DNA of 64,000 nucleotides from Hydrogenophaga taeniospiralis CCUG 15921 (GCF_001592305.1 NZ_BCWR01000018.1:62001-126000); one strand, 5' to 3'; shown: positions 1 through 9,352, counted from the stretch's first letter. Program-made: numbers and translations. Notes: generated from the sequence alone by a model not told the origin.

Positions 1-56
1 GCCGGGTCGTACAGACCCTGTTGCTGGAGTTGCTGCTGCTCGGCTGCCGTGGTCAT
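1..56 (-). CDS. gltB: Glutamate synthase large subunit, 5' end only
   Basis: Only the first 18 codons are in the window (MTTAAEQQQLQQQGLYDP); the gene runs off the left edge. This glutamine-rich start ending in GLYDP matches my memory of betaproteobacterial GltB N-termini, ahead of the Cys that becomes the catalytic nucleophile after processing. The start codon is the ATG at 56-54. In related genomes gltB follows dgt and aroB on the same strand, which agrees with the genes to the right. The call rests on a very short segment plus synteny. Confidence 0.6.
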   Translation of the reverse strand, partial: MTTAAEQQQLQQQGLYDP

Positions 57-146
57 GGCGCTTCCTTTTCGATTCAAGGGCGTGACAAAAATACGCGGGA
101 TGCGAAGCATAGTGCATTGCAACAACGATGCCAAGCATTTTAATTA

Positions 147-157
147 GGGTCAGATTC
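147..157. repeat. Left arm of inverted repeat around the RAYT gene
   Basis: GGGTCAGATTC here is the inverted, 10-of-11 match of GAATCTGGCCC at 970-980, so the pair brackets the RAYT gene. TAATTAGGG occurs at 141-149, overlapping this arm, and again at 189-197. These could be the ends of the mobilised or target unit of the RAYT. Confidence 0.45.
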
Positions 158-245
158 CAATAATGTCATCATGAACAACATGTCTGAGTAATTAGGGACA
201 TATCAAAATCGGGCGAAATGGCGCTGATCGGAAGGACGAGCACCC

Positions 246-950
246 TCACCCTTCGCCAAGCGGCGATTTCAAGCTCGGTCGTCCGGACTTGGCCTTGCTG
301 ACCCGTCGATCGGTCAGTTTTTGCAGCTCTTGCACAAACGCCGGCTCCCCGAGCGCCCAACCATGCAAGGTCGCACCCACGATGGCCTCCTGCTGCTGCG
401 TCGTCAACCCCGAACGCACCATGTCGGCGTACGCAACCTCCCGGGCAAATGGTGTGTTGCCCAGGCTCCAGTACAAAGGATGCGGCGTGATGCCGCGATC
501 GTGGGACTGACCGATGTAGTGGCGGTGGCTGGACCAGGCGTAGGCGGCAGGCTCAGCCACCAGGCCCGCTCGCACCGGATTCAGATCCAGATAGGCCATG
601 CAGGCCAGCAAGTACCGCTCAGTCTGCACCAGGGTGGACTTGTACCGCCCTTCCCACAGCGTGCCGGTGCGCGCGTGCTGGGCATTGAAGTAGCGCACAT
701 AGCGCCGACCGATCGCCTGCATCATCAGCGGCACGCCGCCCGGCGTCTCTGGCGTGAGCAGCAGGTGGAAATGGTTGTCCATCAGCACCCAGGCGTGCAG
801 CGCCACCTGGTGCTTGCGGGCGTTTTCCCAGATCAGGTCCAGCAGCATCTGCCGGTCCGCATCGGTCAACACGATGGGCTGGCGGTTGTTGCCACGCTGG
901 ATGACGTGGTGCGGATAGCCCGGCAGGGTCAGGCGGGGAAGACGGGCCAT
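246..950 (-). CDS. REP-associated tyrosine transposase (RAYT, Y1/IS200-like)
   Basis: A 234-residue single-domain HUH endonuclease of the Y1 transposase superfamily. The HUH metal-binding pair is H60-F-H62 (in DNHFHLLL), and the catalytic Tyr is Y84 or Y87 in GRRYVRYFN. The downstream TGTLWEGRYKS segment is characteristic of RAYTs. RAYTs are normally single-copy, vertically kept genes that act on REP-type hairpins, not autonomous insertion sequences. It lies between gltB and the rest of the aroB-dgt block and is bracketed by short inverted repeats at 147-157 and 970-980. The ATG at 950 gives a standard N-terminus (MARLPRLTLPGYPHHVIQRG). The gene appears intact. Confidence 0.9.
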   Translation of the reverse strand: MARLPRLTLPGYPHHVIQRGNNRQPIVLTDADRQMLLDLIWENARKHQVALHAWVLMDNHFHLLLTPETPGGVPLMMQAIGRRYVRYFNAQHARTGTLWEGRYKSTLVQTERYLLACMAYLDLNPVRAGLVAEPAAYAWSSHRHYIGQSHDRGITPHPLYWSLGNTPFAREVAYADMVRSGLTTQQQEAIVGATLHGWALGEPAFVQELQKLTDRRVSKAKSGRPSLKSPLGEG

Positions 951-969
951 GTTGAACGGAGCCGGCAGT

Positions 970-980
970 GAATCTGGCCC
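970..980. repeat. Right arm of inverted repeat around the RAYT gene
   Basis: GAATCTGGCCC, 20 bases upstream of the RAYT start codon, is the inverted counterpart of 147-157 with one mismatch. It lies between the RAYT start and the stop codon of the next gene on the same strand. Confidence 0.45.
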
Positions 981-1008
981 CGATTATGGGACCCCGTCCC
1001 GCGGTTCG

Positions 1009-1656
1009 TCACAGGAACAGGCTGGGCTCTCCCACGATGAGCTTGGCCAGCTCGTCCAGCACCGCCGTGGTCCATTGATCGGCGGCGTAGCGGGTCGTCG
1101 CGATCTCCAGCCCGCTGACGCAGGCCAGCCGCACGTCCAACACCGCGTTGTCGTGGTCCGCCGTGATCAACACGCTGGCCCGGGAGGCGAGCTCGTGTTC
1201 AAACACAATGAGCTGTATCCGGTGGGTGTCCGGGTGGCGCTGCTCGCGCCGTTCGTGGGGCACATGGCCCGCGCGCAGGCGGCGTTCGACCCGCTCCAGG
1301 TCGGGCGGAAAGTTCACCGCCACGCTGCCTTTGGCCGCACCGCCCTCGCGCGGCTCCAGGCGCCAACCCAAGGCCAGGTAGTCAAACACCTCTTTGTCGC
1401 GCAGGAGCTTCTTGCGGGCGTCGAAGCGAAAGTCGGTCTGCTTCATGGCCGGCCAGGGTGTCTTGCCATCCAGGCTCAGCTGCGCCGCGGCCGGCTCGAT
1501 CACATTGAGTTGGCGCGGCAGTTCTGTGAGGTAATGCCAGGCGGTCTTGCAGGCGGCCTCGGTGGCGGCAACGTTGGCCTCAAGGTGCTGGAGGTCTACC
1601 TCCTGCTGCGACTGCAGCGATTTCGCCTGCTGTTTGAGCTGATTGAGAAAGCTCAT
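1009..1656 (-). CDS. Conserved hypothetical protein, 215 aa
   Basis: I do not recognise a domain. The start is the ATG at 1656, preceded by an AGGGAA ribosome-binding site. The frame stays open far upstream without a credible start. The first 35 residues (MSFLNQLKQQAKSLQSQQEV...) look like an amphipathic helix or coiled coil. The middle carries FDARKKLLRDKEVFDYLALGW and the C-terminus is mixed alpha/beta. There is no signal peptide or membrane segment, so it is probably cytoplasmic. It shares the strand with the MFS gene upstream (about 100 bp gap) and the RAYT downstream. The function is unknown. Confidence 0.65.
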   Translation of the reverse strand: MSFLNQLKQQAKSLQSQQEVDLQHLEANVAATEAACKTAWHYLTELPRQLNVIEPAAAQLSLDGKTPWPAMKQTDFRFDARKKLLRDKEVFDYLALGWRLEPREGGAAKGSVAVNFPPDLERVERRLRAGHVPHERREQRHPDTHRIQLIVFEHELASRASVLITADHDNAVLDVRLACVSGLEIATTRYAADQWTTAVLDELAKLIVGEPSLFL

Positions 1657-1760
1657 GCGTGATTCCCTGTGAGCATGAGAGCCGGTCCTTGTGTTGAGCG
1701 GTATGGATGAGGACAGGCGGACAGCGGGAAAGTTTAGCCGCTCGAACGCCCACTCGGGGA

Positions 1761-3014
1761 CTACAGGGTCACCGCAGATGGGCGTCGCTCCCAGGCGCGC
1801 TGCAGTTGGTACGCCAGCACGACGCCCAGCAACGAACAAGCCCCGGTGACCACCCAGGTCCATTGCCACCCTCCGGCCTGCATCGCCAGCCAGGCCACCA
1901 CCGGAGGCCCCAGAAACTGCCCCAGCGAAGAGAACTGCTGCATCCAGCCCACGGTGGTGGACACCGTGTCTTTGCCAGGGGCCAGCACCACCGCCAGCCC
2001 AAAGAGGGTGCCTGGGATCAGGCCACCCACCCCCGAGAACAACAAGACGGCCAGGTATTGCCAGACCGGATGCCCCACCGCGCCGAACGCCACGACAGCG
2101 CCCAACGCCATGGCGAAGTAGCCGAGCGACAACACCACGCCGGGCCGGGTGCCGCGCGACATCCAGCGGCCGGCTCCGATGTTGCCCAGCATGTTGATCC
2201 CCGCCGCCAGTGCCGTGAGCAGCCCCACCGTGTGGCCGCTGTAGCCCGCCTGGCTGTAGATGGTGGGCAGAAACCCCACCACCGCCAGCCATTGCCCGGA
2301 ATAGAGAAAAAACGCCAACGCCACCATCCAGGGGCCGGACGCGCCCAAGGTCTGACGCAACCTGGGCCACCAGGCGGCGGGTCTGCGGGGCTGTACTCCG
2401 TCGCCCACCCCTATGGAAACAACACCATCGGCGGGCACTCGCAGCGCCAGCAACGCTGCCGCCATGAGCGTGAGCACCGCCAGCCCCAGCCAGACCCAGC
2501 GCCACCCCAGCACCGACAACAGCGGCGCACCCAGCAACAGCGCCAGCGCCGTACCCAGCGGCATGTAGGCACCCCACCACCCGAGCGCGCGCGACAGTGT
2601 GTGCGGGTGGTGCACGTGTTGGCGCAGCAGACCGGGCGCAGGCAGGACCGCCAGCAAGAACCCCAGCCCCTCCAAGACCCGCGTGCCCAACAGCACCGAC
2701 ACATCTGGCGCCCATGCGCCCAGGGCGCTGCCCAGCGCAAGCAACAGCAAGCCGGCGAGCATCACCCGCCGGGGCCCCAGGCGATCGGCGCTCAGCCCGA
2801 CGATCAACCCGAGCGTCATGCCCGCGAGCTGCACCAGGGACAGCAGGAATCCCGCTTGCACCAGACCCAGCCCCAGCGCGTCGCGCAGCGCCGGAATGGC
2901 CACCGGCAGCTTGCCCACGTGCAGCGCGCTGCACACCCCCACACCCACCACCACGGCCGCCAACTGTGCGGAGGTACGTGACGAGCGGGCGTCGGAAGTG
3001 GCTACCGCTGGCAT
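1761..3014 (-). CDS. MFS transporter
   Basis: About 417 residues with a regular series of hydrophobic segments, as expected for a 12-helix major facilitator permease. The cytoplasmic loop after helix 2 has the motif-A-like SADRLGPRRV. I cannot read a substrate; the general look (a single permease, no partner) fits the CynX/NimT-like part of the family, but this is a guess. The ATG at 3014 is 7 bases past the dgt stop; an in-frame GTG at 3044 would overlap dgt. It is probably co-transcribed with dgt. It separates dgt from gltB, which are neighbours in many relatives. Confidence 0.85.
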   Translation of the reverse strand: MPAVATSDARSSRTSAQLAAVVVGVGVCSALHVGKLPVAIPALRDALGLGLVQAGFLLSLVQLAGMTLGLIVGLSADRLGPRRVMLAGLLLLALGSALGAWAPDVSVLLGTRVLEGLGFLLAVLPAPGLLRQHVHHPHTLSRALGWWGAYMPLGTALALLLGAPLLSVLGWRWVWLGLAVLTLMAAALLALRVPADGVVSIGVGDGVQPRRPAAWWPRLRQTLGASGPWMVALAFFLYSGQWLAVVGFLPTIYSQAGYSGHTVGLLTALAAGINMLGNIGAGRWMSRGTRPGVVLSLGYFAMALGAVVAFGAVGHPVWQYLAVLLFSGVGGLIPGTLFGLAVVLAPGKDTVSTTVGWMQQFSSLGQFLGPPVVAWLAMQAGGWQWTWVVTGACSLLGVVLAYQLQRAWERRPSAVTL

Positions 3015-3021
3015 CAGGCGA

Positions 3022-4194
3022 TCAAGGGAAGAGCGATGCACCACTCAGGCGTTCGTGCTCGCGAATGGCGAAACGGTCCGTCATGCCGGCGATGTAGTCG
3101 GCCACGGCCCGCGCCAGATGCTCACTTCGTGCATGGGCATCGGGCAACTCGGTGGGCTGTTGCATGTAGAAGGCAAACAGCTCGGTCACCACACGCCGCG
3201 CCCGATCGGTGGTCTCCATGACCTGAGGATGGCGGTACAAGTTGCGCAACAAGAAGCCCTTGAGCACCTGCGAACGGGCGCCCATGTCGACCGAGAACGC
3301 CACCAACGGTCCACGAGCACGCACGGCATCCACGCTGTCCACGCCGGACACCTCGATACGCTCCCGCGTGGTGTCGATCACGTCGTAGACCTGATCGCTC
3401 AGCATGAGGCGGATCGATTCGAACAACAGACGCCGCCCACCCAACTGCGGGTGGGCCGACAAGGCCTGTCGGTGGTATTGCTCGAACAAGGGCACTTCGT
3501 CCAGTTGCTCCAGGGTGAGAAGCCCCGAGCGCACACCATCGTCGATATCGTGCGCGTTGTAGGCGATCTCATCGGCCAGGTTGCAGAGCTGCGCCTCCAG
3601 CGAGGGCGAACCACCTTGCAGAAAGCGCTGTGCCACACCACTCGCATCCTGCGCGTGCAAGCGTTGTGCGTTTGCGCGCGAGCAGTGTTTGAGGATGCCC
3701 TCGCGGGTCTCGAACGTCAGATTCAATCCGTCGAAGGCCGGGTAGCGCTCTTCCAGCTTGTCCACGACACGCAGACTCTGCAGGTTGTGCTCGAAGCCCC
3801 AGCCCCCATCCGAACCGGCATCCACGGTCGTCCCGACCGGCGTCAGCGCCTTCATGCAGGTGTGCAGGGCATCCTGACCGGCATGACCAAATGGCGTGTG
3901 CCCCAGATCGTGCGCGAGCGCAATCGCCTCGACCAGATCTTCGTTCAGACGCAGCGACCGTGCAATGCTGCGTCCGAGTTGCGCGACCTCCAACGAATGG
4001 GTCAGACGTGTGCGAAACAGATCGCCTTCGTGGTTCAGAAAGACCTGGGTCTTGTAGACCAGACGGCGAAACGCGGTGCTGTGGATGATGCGGTCTCGGT
4101 CGCGCTGAAAAGCCGTGCGCGTGGGGGCCTCGGGCTCGGGAAACCGCCGGCCACGGCTGCGCTCCGGATGGCTGGCATACGCGGCCAGTCCCAT
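3022..4194 (-). CDS. dgt: Deoxyguanosinetriphosphate triphosphohydrolase (dGTPase)
   Basis: A 390-residue HD-domain enzyme that hydrolyses dGTP (or other dNTPs) to deoxynucleoside and triphosphate. The metal-binding residues are visible as H66 (THSLEV) and H95-D96 (AHDLGHTPFGHAG). The family N-terminal signature is present (RDRDRIIHSTAFRRL). The ATG at 4194 (MGLAAYAS) is preferred. The frame extends to 4305, but that would overlap the end of aroB and add 37 unrelated residues. It follows aroB closely, continuing the aroK-aroB-dgt order. Confidence 0.93.
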   Translation of the reverse strand: MGLAAYASHPERSRGRRFPEPEAPTRTAFQRDRDRIIHSTAFRRLVYKTQVFLNHEGDLFRTRLTHSLEVAQLGRSIARSLRLNEDLVEAIALAHDLGHTPFGHAGQDALHTCMKALTPVGTTVDAGSDGGWGFEHNLQSLRVVDKLEERYPAFDGLNLTFETREGILKHCSRANAQRLHAQDASGVAQRFLQGGSPSLEAQLCNLADEIAYNAHDIDDGVRSGLLTLEQLDEVPLFEQYHRQALSAHPQLGGRRLLFESIRLMLSDQVYDVIDTTRERIEVSGVDSVDAVRARGPLVAFSVDMGARSQVLKGFLLRNLYRHPQVMETTDRARRVVTELFAFYMQQPTELPDAHARSEHLARAVADYIAGMTDRFAIREHERLSGASLFP

Positions 4195-4282
4195 GGAGCC
4201 CCCAACCTCGATCAACGCCGCGCCCCTCGCCAGTACCGCGCAAGCCCGCCCATCCAACCGGAACAGAACCCGGTGCGGATGC

Positions 4283-5404
4283 TCATGCGTGGCAGCTCGT
4301 TTCAATCACCTCGGCCACGACGTGGTCGGGCGCACCTCGCACCAGGGCGTTCCCGGACCCGTCGATGAGAACGAACTTGATTTCACCGGCCTCGGACTTC
4401 TTGTCCACCCGCATCAAAGCCAGGTAACGGCCAGCGTTGTCAGCCCCGTCCAGCACCGGCGCCACCACCGGCAAGCCCACGCGTTCTATCAAGCGCGTCA
4501 GTCGCACCACGAAACCGTCCTCCACCAGTCCCAGGCGCTGCGAAAGCCGGGCCGCCATCACCATGCCACAGCCCACCGCCTCACCATGCAGCCACCGCCC
4601 ATAGCCCATGCCCGCCTCGATGGCATGCCCAAAGGTGTGTCCAAAGTTGAGAATGGCCCTCAGGCCCGATTCGCGCTCGTCCTGCCCCACCACATGCGCC
4701 TTGATCTCGCAACTGCGCCGCACCGCGTAAGCCATCGTTGCAGGGTCCCGGGCCAGCAGTTCGGCCACATGCGCCTCCATCCACTCCAGGAACGCCATAT
4801 CAGCGATCGGCCCGTATTTGATGACCTCGGCCAAACCGGCGCTGAGTTCACGCGGCGGCAGGGTATTGAGCGTGTCCAGATCGCAGATGACCCGTTGGGG
4901 CTGGTAGAAAGCCCCGATCATGTTCTTGCCCAGCGGATGGTTGATGGCGGTCTTGCCCCCCACCGACGAATCCACCTGCGCCAACAGCGTGGTGGGCACC
5001 TGCACGAATGGCACACCCCGCATATAGCTCGCTGCCGCGAACCCGGTCATGTCGCCGACCACACCGCCACCCAGTGCAAACAGCACGGTCTTGCGATCAC
5101 ATCCGTGGCGCAACAGGGCATCGAAAATGAGATTGAGCGACTCCCAGGTCTTGAAGGCCTCACCATCGGGCAGGGTCACCACGTGGATGGTGTCAAAGTG
5201 GGAAGCTAGCGCAGTCTGCAAGCGCAGCAGATAAAGCGGCGCCACCGTCTCATTCGTCACGATGACTGCGCTGGCTGCTGTCGGCAAGCCCGCATAGCTT
5301 GAGGATGCGTCCAGCAGCCCTGGGCCAATCACGATGCTGTAGCTGCGATCACCCAGATGAATCTGGACCTGCTCGCTGGGAGATGAGAGTGTCTGGTGCT
5401 GCAT
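4283..5404 (-). CDS. aroB: 3-dehydroquinate synthase
   Basis: Second enzyme of the shikimate pathway, converting DAHP to 3-dehydroquinate with NAD and a divalent metal. About 373 residues, normal length. Visible signatures are the NAD-binding [11 protein letters not shown], then [16 protein letters not shown] with NHPLGKN, and the metal-ligand segment with GHTFGHAIE and LHGEAV. The ATG at 5404 (MQHQTLSS) is chosen; upstream in-frame codons add a segment with no family resemblance. It is placed between aroK and dgt on one strand. Confidence 0.95.
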   Translation of the reverse strand: MQHQTLSSPSEQVQIHLGDRSYSIVIGPGLLDASSSYAGLPTAASAVIVTNETVAPLYLLRLQTALASHFDTIHVVTLPDGEAFKTWESLNLIFDALLRHGCDRKTVLFALGGGVVGDMTGFAAASYMRGVPFVQVPTTLLAQVDSSVGGKTAINHPLGKNMIGAFYQPQRVICDLDTLNTLPPRELSAGLAEVIKYGPIADMAFLEWMEAHVAELLARDPATMAYAVRRSCEIKAHVVGQDERESGLRAILNFGHTFGHAIEAGMGYGRWLHGEAVGCGMVMAARLSQRLGLVEDGFVVRLTRLIERVGLPVVAPVLDGADNAGRYLALMRVDKKSEAGEIKFVLIDGSGNALVRGAPDHVVAEVIETSCHA

Positions 5405-5524
5405 AGCCCATGAGTTTAGAGCCTGCTCAGCCGCAAGACCTAGCCTGAGGCAATATCGAGGCAAACCAGACGAAACAGGAGACAAGGCACACGGCCACGG
5501 GCTCCCGTTTGGCCCAGAAGCCCA

Positions 5525-6091
5525 TCACCCGTTGTCAGCCTCGCTACCAGCGGGTTGCGATCCACCGGATATGCCAGCCATATCCAGCTGCATCATGATC
5601 ATGTTGACCAGTGTCGAAACCGAGGGTCGCCCCGTTTCAACCACGTAGTGTGCCGTTTCCCTATACAAAGGATCACGCACAGTGTACAGATCTCGCAAGC
5701 GCTGCAGCGGATCCGCAACCTGCAGCAATGGACGGTTTCGATCGTGCCGAAGGCGGCGATAGACTTCTTCGGGGGTCGAGCGCAAGTACACGACATGCCC
5801 CCTTTCTCGCAGATGCAACCGGTTCATCGACCTCAAAACCGAGCCACCACCAGTGGATAGCACGCAGGCAGAACCTTGGGTCAACTCATCCAACACCGCC
5901 TCTTCCACATCTCGAAAGCGATTCTCGCCCTCTCGCTCGAAAAACTCACGGATCGAGCAACCCAAGCGCTGCTCGATCACATGGTCAGAATCAAAAAAGG
6001 GGAGCGCCAGACGGCGGGCAAGCTGCCGGCCTACGGTCGATTTACCAGACCCTGGCAAACCGACCAAGGAGATCAGCACGTCAGCCTGCAC
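5525..6091 (-). CDS. aroK: Shikimate kinase
   Basis: 188 residues; phosphorylates shikimate with ATP. The P-loop is GLPGSGKST (residues 11-19), followed by the shikimate-binding FFDSD, the STGGGSV segment and the lid RNRPLL. The only reasonable start is a GTG at 6091, with no clear Shine-Dalgarno sequence, so initiation may be weak. The C-terminal tail ([12 protein letters not shown]) is a non-conserved extension. It lies downstream of the pil operon, but a lipoprotein gene and about 110 AT-rich bases separate it from pilQ. Next on the strand is aroB. Confidence 0.94.
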   Translation of the reverse strand: MQADVLISLVGLPGSGKSTVGRQLARRLALPFFDSDHVIEQRLGCSIREFFEREGENRFRDVEEAVLDELTQGSACVLSTGGGSVLRSMNRLHLRERGHVVYLRSTPEEVYRRLRHDRNRPLLQVADPLQRLRDLYTVRDPLYRETAHYVVETGRPSVSTLVNMIMMQLDMAGISGGSQPAGSEADNG

Positions 6092-6199
6092 AACGGAAAC
6101 GACTTAACCACACCCAGAAAACCTTATGATCGATCAAATTAAATGGACACCACAGAATAGTCAATTCAAAATTGATCGATATTAATCAATGAAAATTGA

Positions 6200-6601
6200 T
6201 TACTCTTCCGCCGCAGCTTCCTCTTCAACAGTGACCTCAACAACGGTTGACCTAGAGTGGTAATCAAGCACCAGTACCCCAACCCCATCCATACAGCCTC
6301 CCAATGTCGTGATCTTGAACACAGGGTCCTTCCCCGTGACTTCTGTTCGATCCAACCCTATCGAGTCAGGCGAAGGATTATGAATCCTAAATGGAGGAGT
6401 CCCTCCAATGATGGTTACCAAGGTTTCACCACCAGCCCCACCCCCAACCTTACACGAAGAGTTTCCTGCTGGTGTACTCCATTTAATCTCCGAGGGATTC
6501 GTGGAGAATTCACCGGTATCGCCAGCGACATCCCCACCTCCCCCGCAAGAGGCCAGCACACCAGCAACCAAGAGCACCCCAGACACTTTCAACCAGTTCA
6601 T
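6200..6601 (-). CDS. Small lipoprotein of unknown function
   Basis: 133 residues. The N-terminus is a lipoprotein signal with lipobox LASC at 16-19, then GGGG. The mature part has two further Cys residues (SSC near 50 and GGC near 103) that could pair, several beta-strand-like stretches (TLVTIIGGTPPFRI, GVGVLVLDYHS) and an acidic tail (VEEEAAAEE). It probably folds as a small Ig-like or beta-sandwich domain in the periplasm or outer membrane. It is inserted between pilQ and aroK, which are adjacent in many relatives, and its bases look more AT-rich than its neighbours. The function is unknown; a link to pilus assembly is only suggested by position. Confidence 0.75.
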   Translation of the reverse strand: MNWLKVSGVLLVAGVLASCGGGGDVAGDTGEFSTNPSEIKWSTPAGNSSCKVGGGAGGETLVTIIGGTPPFRIHNPSPDSIGLDRTEVTGKDPVFKITTLGGCMDGVGVLVLDYHSRSTVVEVTVEEEAAAEE

Positions 6602-6635
6602 ACCGTATATCCTTTGCTTCGCCCGTACAACGCAA

Positions 6636-8795
6636 TTACCGAGTCACACCACGATCAGAAATGGTCCGCGGCGTGATGAAGATCAACAACTCCGACTTGT
6701 TCGCCGTTTTGCTCTTGTTCTTGAACAAATTTCCCATGAACGGAATATCTCCCAGCAGCGGCACCTTGGTCACGTCATCAATTTCGATCTGCTCAAATAT
6801 GCCACCGATTACCACGGTCCCGCCATTTTCAATCAGCACCTGAGTTTGCACATGTTTGGTATTGATCGCGATGCCTGCGGTCGTGGTTTCACCTCGGCTA
6901 TCTTTATTGATATCAACATCCAAAATGATGCTCCCTTCCGGAGTGATCTGTGGCGTGACTTCAAGCTTAAGATTTGCCTTGCGAAAGGCAATCGCCGTAG
7001 CACCACTTGAAGTGGCTGTCTGATATGGATATTCTGTGCCTTGCTCGATCAATGCTTTGACCTGATCTGCAGTAACCACCCGCGGGCTTGACACAATTTT
7101 TCCTCGTCCATCAGCCTCAAGTGCCGATATCTCAAGGTTCAGGAACCGATTGGCAGCGGAGCTAAAAAGAGACAGGGCAAATGCGGCCGGCTGAAAACCA
7201 CCAGCGCCAGTGGACGGCAGATTCACAAAGCTGGTGTTGAGGGTATTGAGCACGTTTTCAGACTCGACCGTCGTGCTAGACACGGCGTTATAGCTGCCGC
7301 CTATTGCAACCCGATTTGCACCACCAACACTGTACCCCGGCTCGCCACCTCTGACACCTCGCAAATCACTCCCCCCAAGTCGAACCCCCAAAGATCGCCC
7401 GAAACGATCATCCGCCTCAACAATTCGCGCCTCAATAAGCACCTGCCGGACGGGTATGTCAAGCTTAGCGATGAGCTGCTGAACTTGCTCCAGTTTGGAA
7501 GGAATATCGGTCACAAAAAGCTGGTTCGTTCTGGGTTCAGCGATCACGCTACCCCGAGTGGAAAGCATTCTTGCGCTGCCCTCGCCGGCAGCACCCGTGC
7601 TTGCCGCCGCCAATTGCGCTGCGATATCGCTCGCCTTGGCATAGTTCATCTGGAAGCCCTGTGTCCTCAAAGTTTCCAGACTCTCTATCGACACTTTGGA
7701 TTCAAGCTCTTGCTTTTCGCGCGCAGCAATCTCGTCTTTCGGGGCGATCCAGAGTACGTTGCCAGACTTCCGCATGCCAAGACCTTTGGCCTGGAGAATG
7801 ATGTCCAGCGCTTGATCCCAAGGGACGTCCTTCAGACGCAACGTCACAGCACCCGTCACCGAGTCTGAAGTCACCACGTTGAAATTGGTGAAGTCAGCGA
7901 TCACCTGCAACAATGAGCGCACTTCGATATTCTGAAAGTTGAGGGACAGCTTCTCGCCGTTGTACCCAGGGCCTTGGGTAAGCTTAGAGGGATCAACTTT
8001 CTGCTCTCGAACCTCCAGCACGAACTGGTTGTCGCTCTGGTAGGCCGAGTGCTCCCAGTTCCCCCTAGGGGTGACTACCATGCGGACACGATCACCACTT
8101 TGACTGGAAGTCACGGTTTGCACTGGGGTACCAAAATCGGTCACATCCAACTTGCGGCGCAACCCTTCAGGCAATGAAGTCTTCAGGAACTCGACCACCA
8201 AGTCCTGTCCCTGCTGCCGAATATCTACACCGACCTGATTGTTCGCGAGATCTACAACAATTCGACCAGAATTGCCGACGCCACGGCGGAAGTCAATATC
8301 CTTCAGGGGGGCCACATCGCGATTCTGGTTTTCCGCAAACACCACCTGTGCACTCGTTGGGGCAGGAACCCCAGATTGCGATTTTTCAAGCAAAACTACC
8401 AGAGATCGCCCGTCTACCTTGGCGTGGTAGGCGGATGGGTTTTTCAAGTTAATAACGACTCGGGTCCGATCGCCAACCTGAACAACATTGGCCGAACGGA
8501 CATTGCCGTGATTGAGTTCAATGACATTCCGTCCAATTCCATTTATCACACCCGGAAAATCAAGTGCAATGCGCGCGGGGGACTGTATCGCAAAACCTGC
8601 AGGAACACCGGACAGAGGCTCCGCGGTATCAATCCGCAAGACCTCGACCCCACCCTGAACACTTGCAGTCAGGGATTGAATCGCATTCTGCGCGTGCGCA
8701 AAAAAAGAAGAGGACGCCAAGCAGATAGAAGCAATTATTTTGACCATTTTCATATCAACCACCTTCCGGTCTGTTGCATTTTTAGACTCAATCAT
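6636..8795 (-). CDS. pilQ: Type IV pilus secretin
   Basis: 719 residues; forms the outer-membrane channel through which the pilus fibre leaves the cell. A signal peptide (KIIASICLASSSFFAHA) is followed by two AMIN-type beta domains (peptidoglycan binding, about 40-140 and 165-275). A short secretin/TonB N0-type domain (NFQNIEVRSLLQVIADF) comes next, then N1, then the C-terminal secretin core with VPLLGDIPFMGNLFK near the end. The ATG at 8795 overlaps the pilP stop as ATGA, which fixes the start and implies translational coupling. It is last in pilMNOPQ. Confidence 0.97.
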   Translation of the reverse strand: MIESKNATDRKVVDMKMVKIIASICLASSSFFAHAQNAIQSLTASVQGGVEVLRIDTAEPLSGVPAGFAIQSPARIALDFPGVINGIGRNVIELNHGNVRSANVVQVGDRTRVVINLKNPSAYHAKVDGRSLVVLLEKSQSGVPAPTSAQVVFAENQNRDVAPLKDIDFRRGVGNSGRIVVDLANNQVGVDIRQQGQDLVVEFLKTSLPEGLRRKLDVTDFGTPVQTVTSSQSGDRVRMVVTPRGNWEHSAYQSDNQFVLEVREQKVDPSKLTQGPGYNGEKLSLNFQNIEVRSLLQVIADFTNFNVVTSDSVTGAVTLRLKDVPWDQALDIILQAKGLGMRKSGNVLWIAPKDEIAAREKQELESKVSIESLETLRTQGFQMNYAKASDIAAQLAAASTGAAGEGSARMLSTRGSVIAEPRTNQLFVTDIPSKLEQVQQLIAKLDIPVRQVLIEARIVEADDRFGRSLGVRLGGSDLRGVRGGEPGYSVGGANRVAIGGSYNAVSSTTVESENVLNTLNTSFVNLPSTGAGGFQPAAFALSLFSSAANRFLNLEISALEADGRGKIVSSPRVVTADQVKALIEQGTEYPYQTATSSGATAIAFRKANLKLEVTPQITPEGSIILDVDINKDSRGETTTAGIAINTKHVQTQVLIENGGTVVIGGIFEQIEIDDVTKVPLLGDIPFMGNLFKNKSKTANKSELLIFITPRTISDRGVTR

Positions 8796-9352
8796 TTACT
8801 TACATCCTCTTGTAACTGCAACGCCGAAGTACGCTCAATCCATTCACCAGCAGCATCTTGAACAATTTCACGCAGCACAACTTCTGCCTCGTTAATGCGA
8901 AGCACTCGACCGTAATTCTGTCCAAGATAGCTACCGACCTTCACCTGATAAAGCAGGCTATCGACCTTGACCAATGCAACCAGCTGCCCCTGTCGCGTGA
9001 GGCTTCCGACCATCGACATGGTGTCCAAGGGAAAGGACTCAAGTGGCTGTTTCCGCCGGTTCAGCTCTGCCTCAATCAACGCAGAGCTACCCGGCGAAGG
9101 CCCCTGACTTCCTCGCAATACACTGACAAGCTTTTCAACATCGAATGGATCAGTCTGGTTTTCACCAGAGTAATTTTGAGGAATAAATTTCCCCGGCTCA
9201 GGAATGGGTTTGACCTGTGGTCGGATGGAGTTTCGCTCACTTTGCATCCATTGTTGCAATTCTTCCTGCTCAGGAGCACCACACCCTGACAACATCGACA
9301 GAAGCGACAGAAGCGACAGCAGCATCAAACCAAATGAAAATCTATGTTTCAC
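8792..9352 (-). CDS. pilP: Type IV pilus inner-membrane lipoprotein
   Basis: 186 residues with a lipoprotein signal ending LSGC (Cys24), whose Leu/Ser-rich core is encoded by short direct repeats. The C-terminal half (SMVGSLTRQGQLVALVKVD...YLGQNYGRVLRIN) is the beta-domain that binds the PilQ N0 domain and so links the PilMNO platform to the secretin. It is coupled on both sides: its start overlaps the pilO stop by 4 bases and its stop overlaps the pilQ start. Confidence 0.96.
   Translation of the reverse strand: MKHRFSFGLMLLSLLSLLSMLSGCGAPEQEELQQWMQSERNSIRPQVKPIPEPGKFIPQNYSGENQTDPFDVEKLVSVLRGSQGPSPGSSALIEAELNRRKQPLESFPLDTMSMVGSLTRQGQLVALVKVDSLLYQVKVGSYLGQNYGRVLRINEAEVVLREIVQDAAGEWIERTSALQLQEDVSK

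Noticed and set aside
1009..2934. A 641-codon open frame on the minus strand
   Set aside because: Only the last 215 codons (from ATG 1656 with a ribosome-binding site) look like protein. The upstream part is the Ala/Gly/Arg-rich shadow of the MFS gene in another frame.
6171..6190. ATTGAT - 8 bases - ATCAAT as a terminator after the lipoprotein gene
   Set aside because: Six A/T-rich base pairs without a T-tract are too weak; more likely chance in an AT-rich spot.
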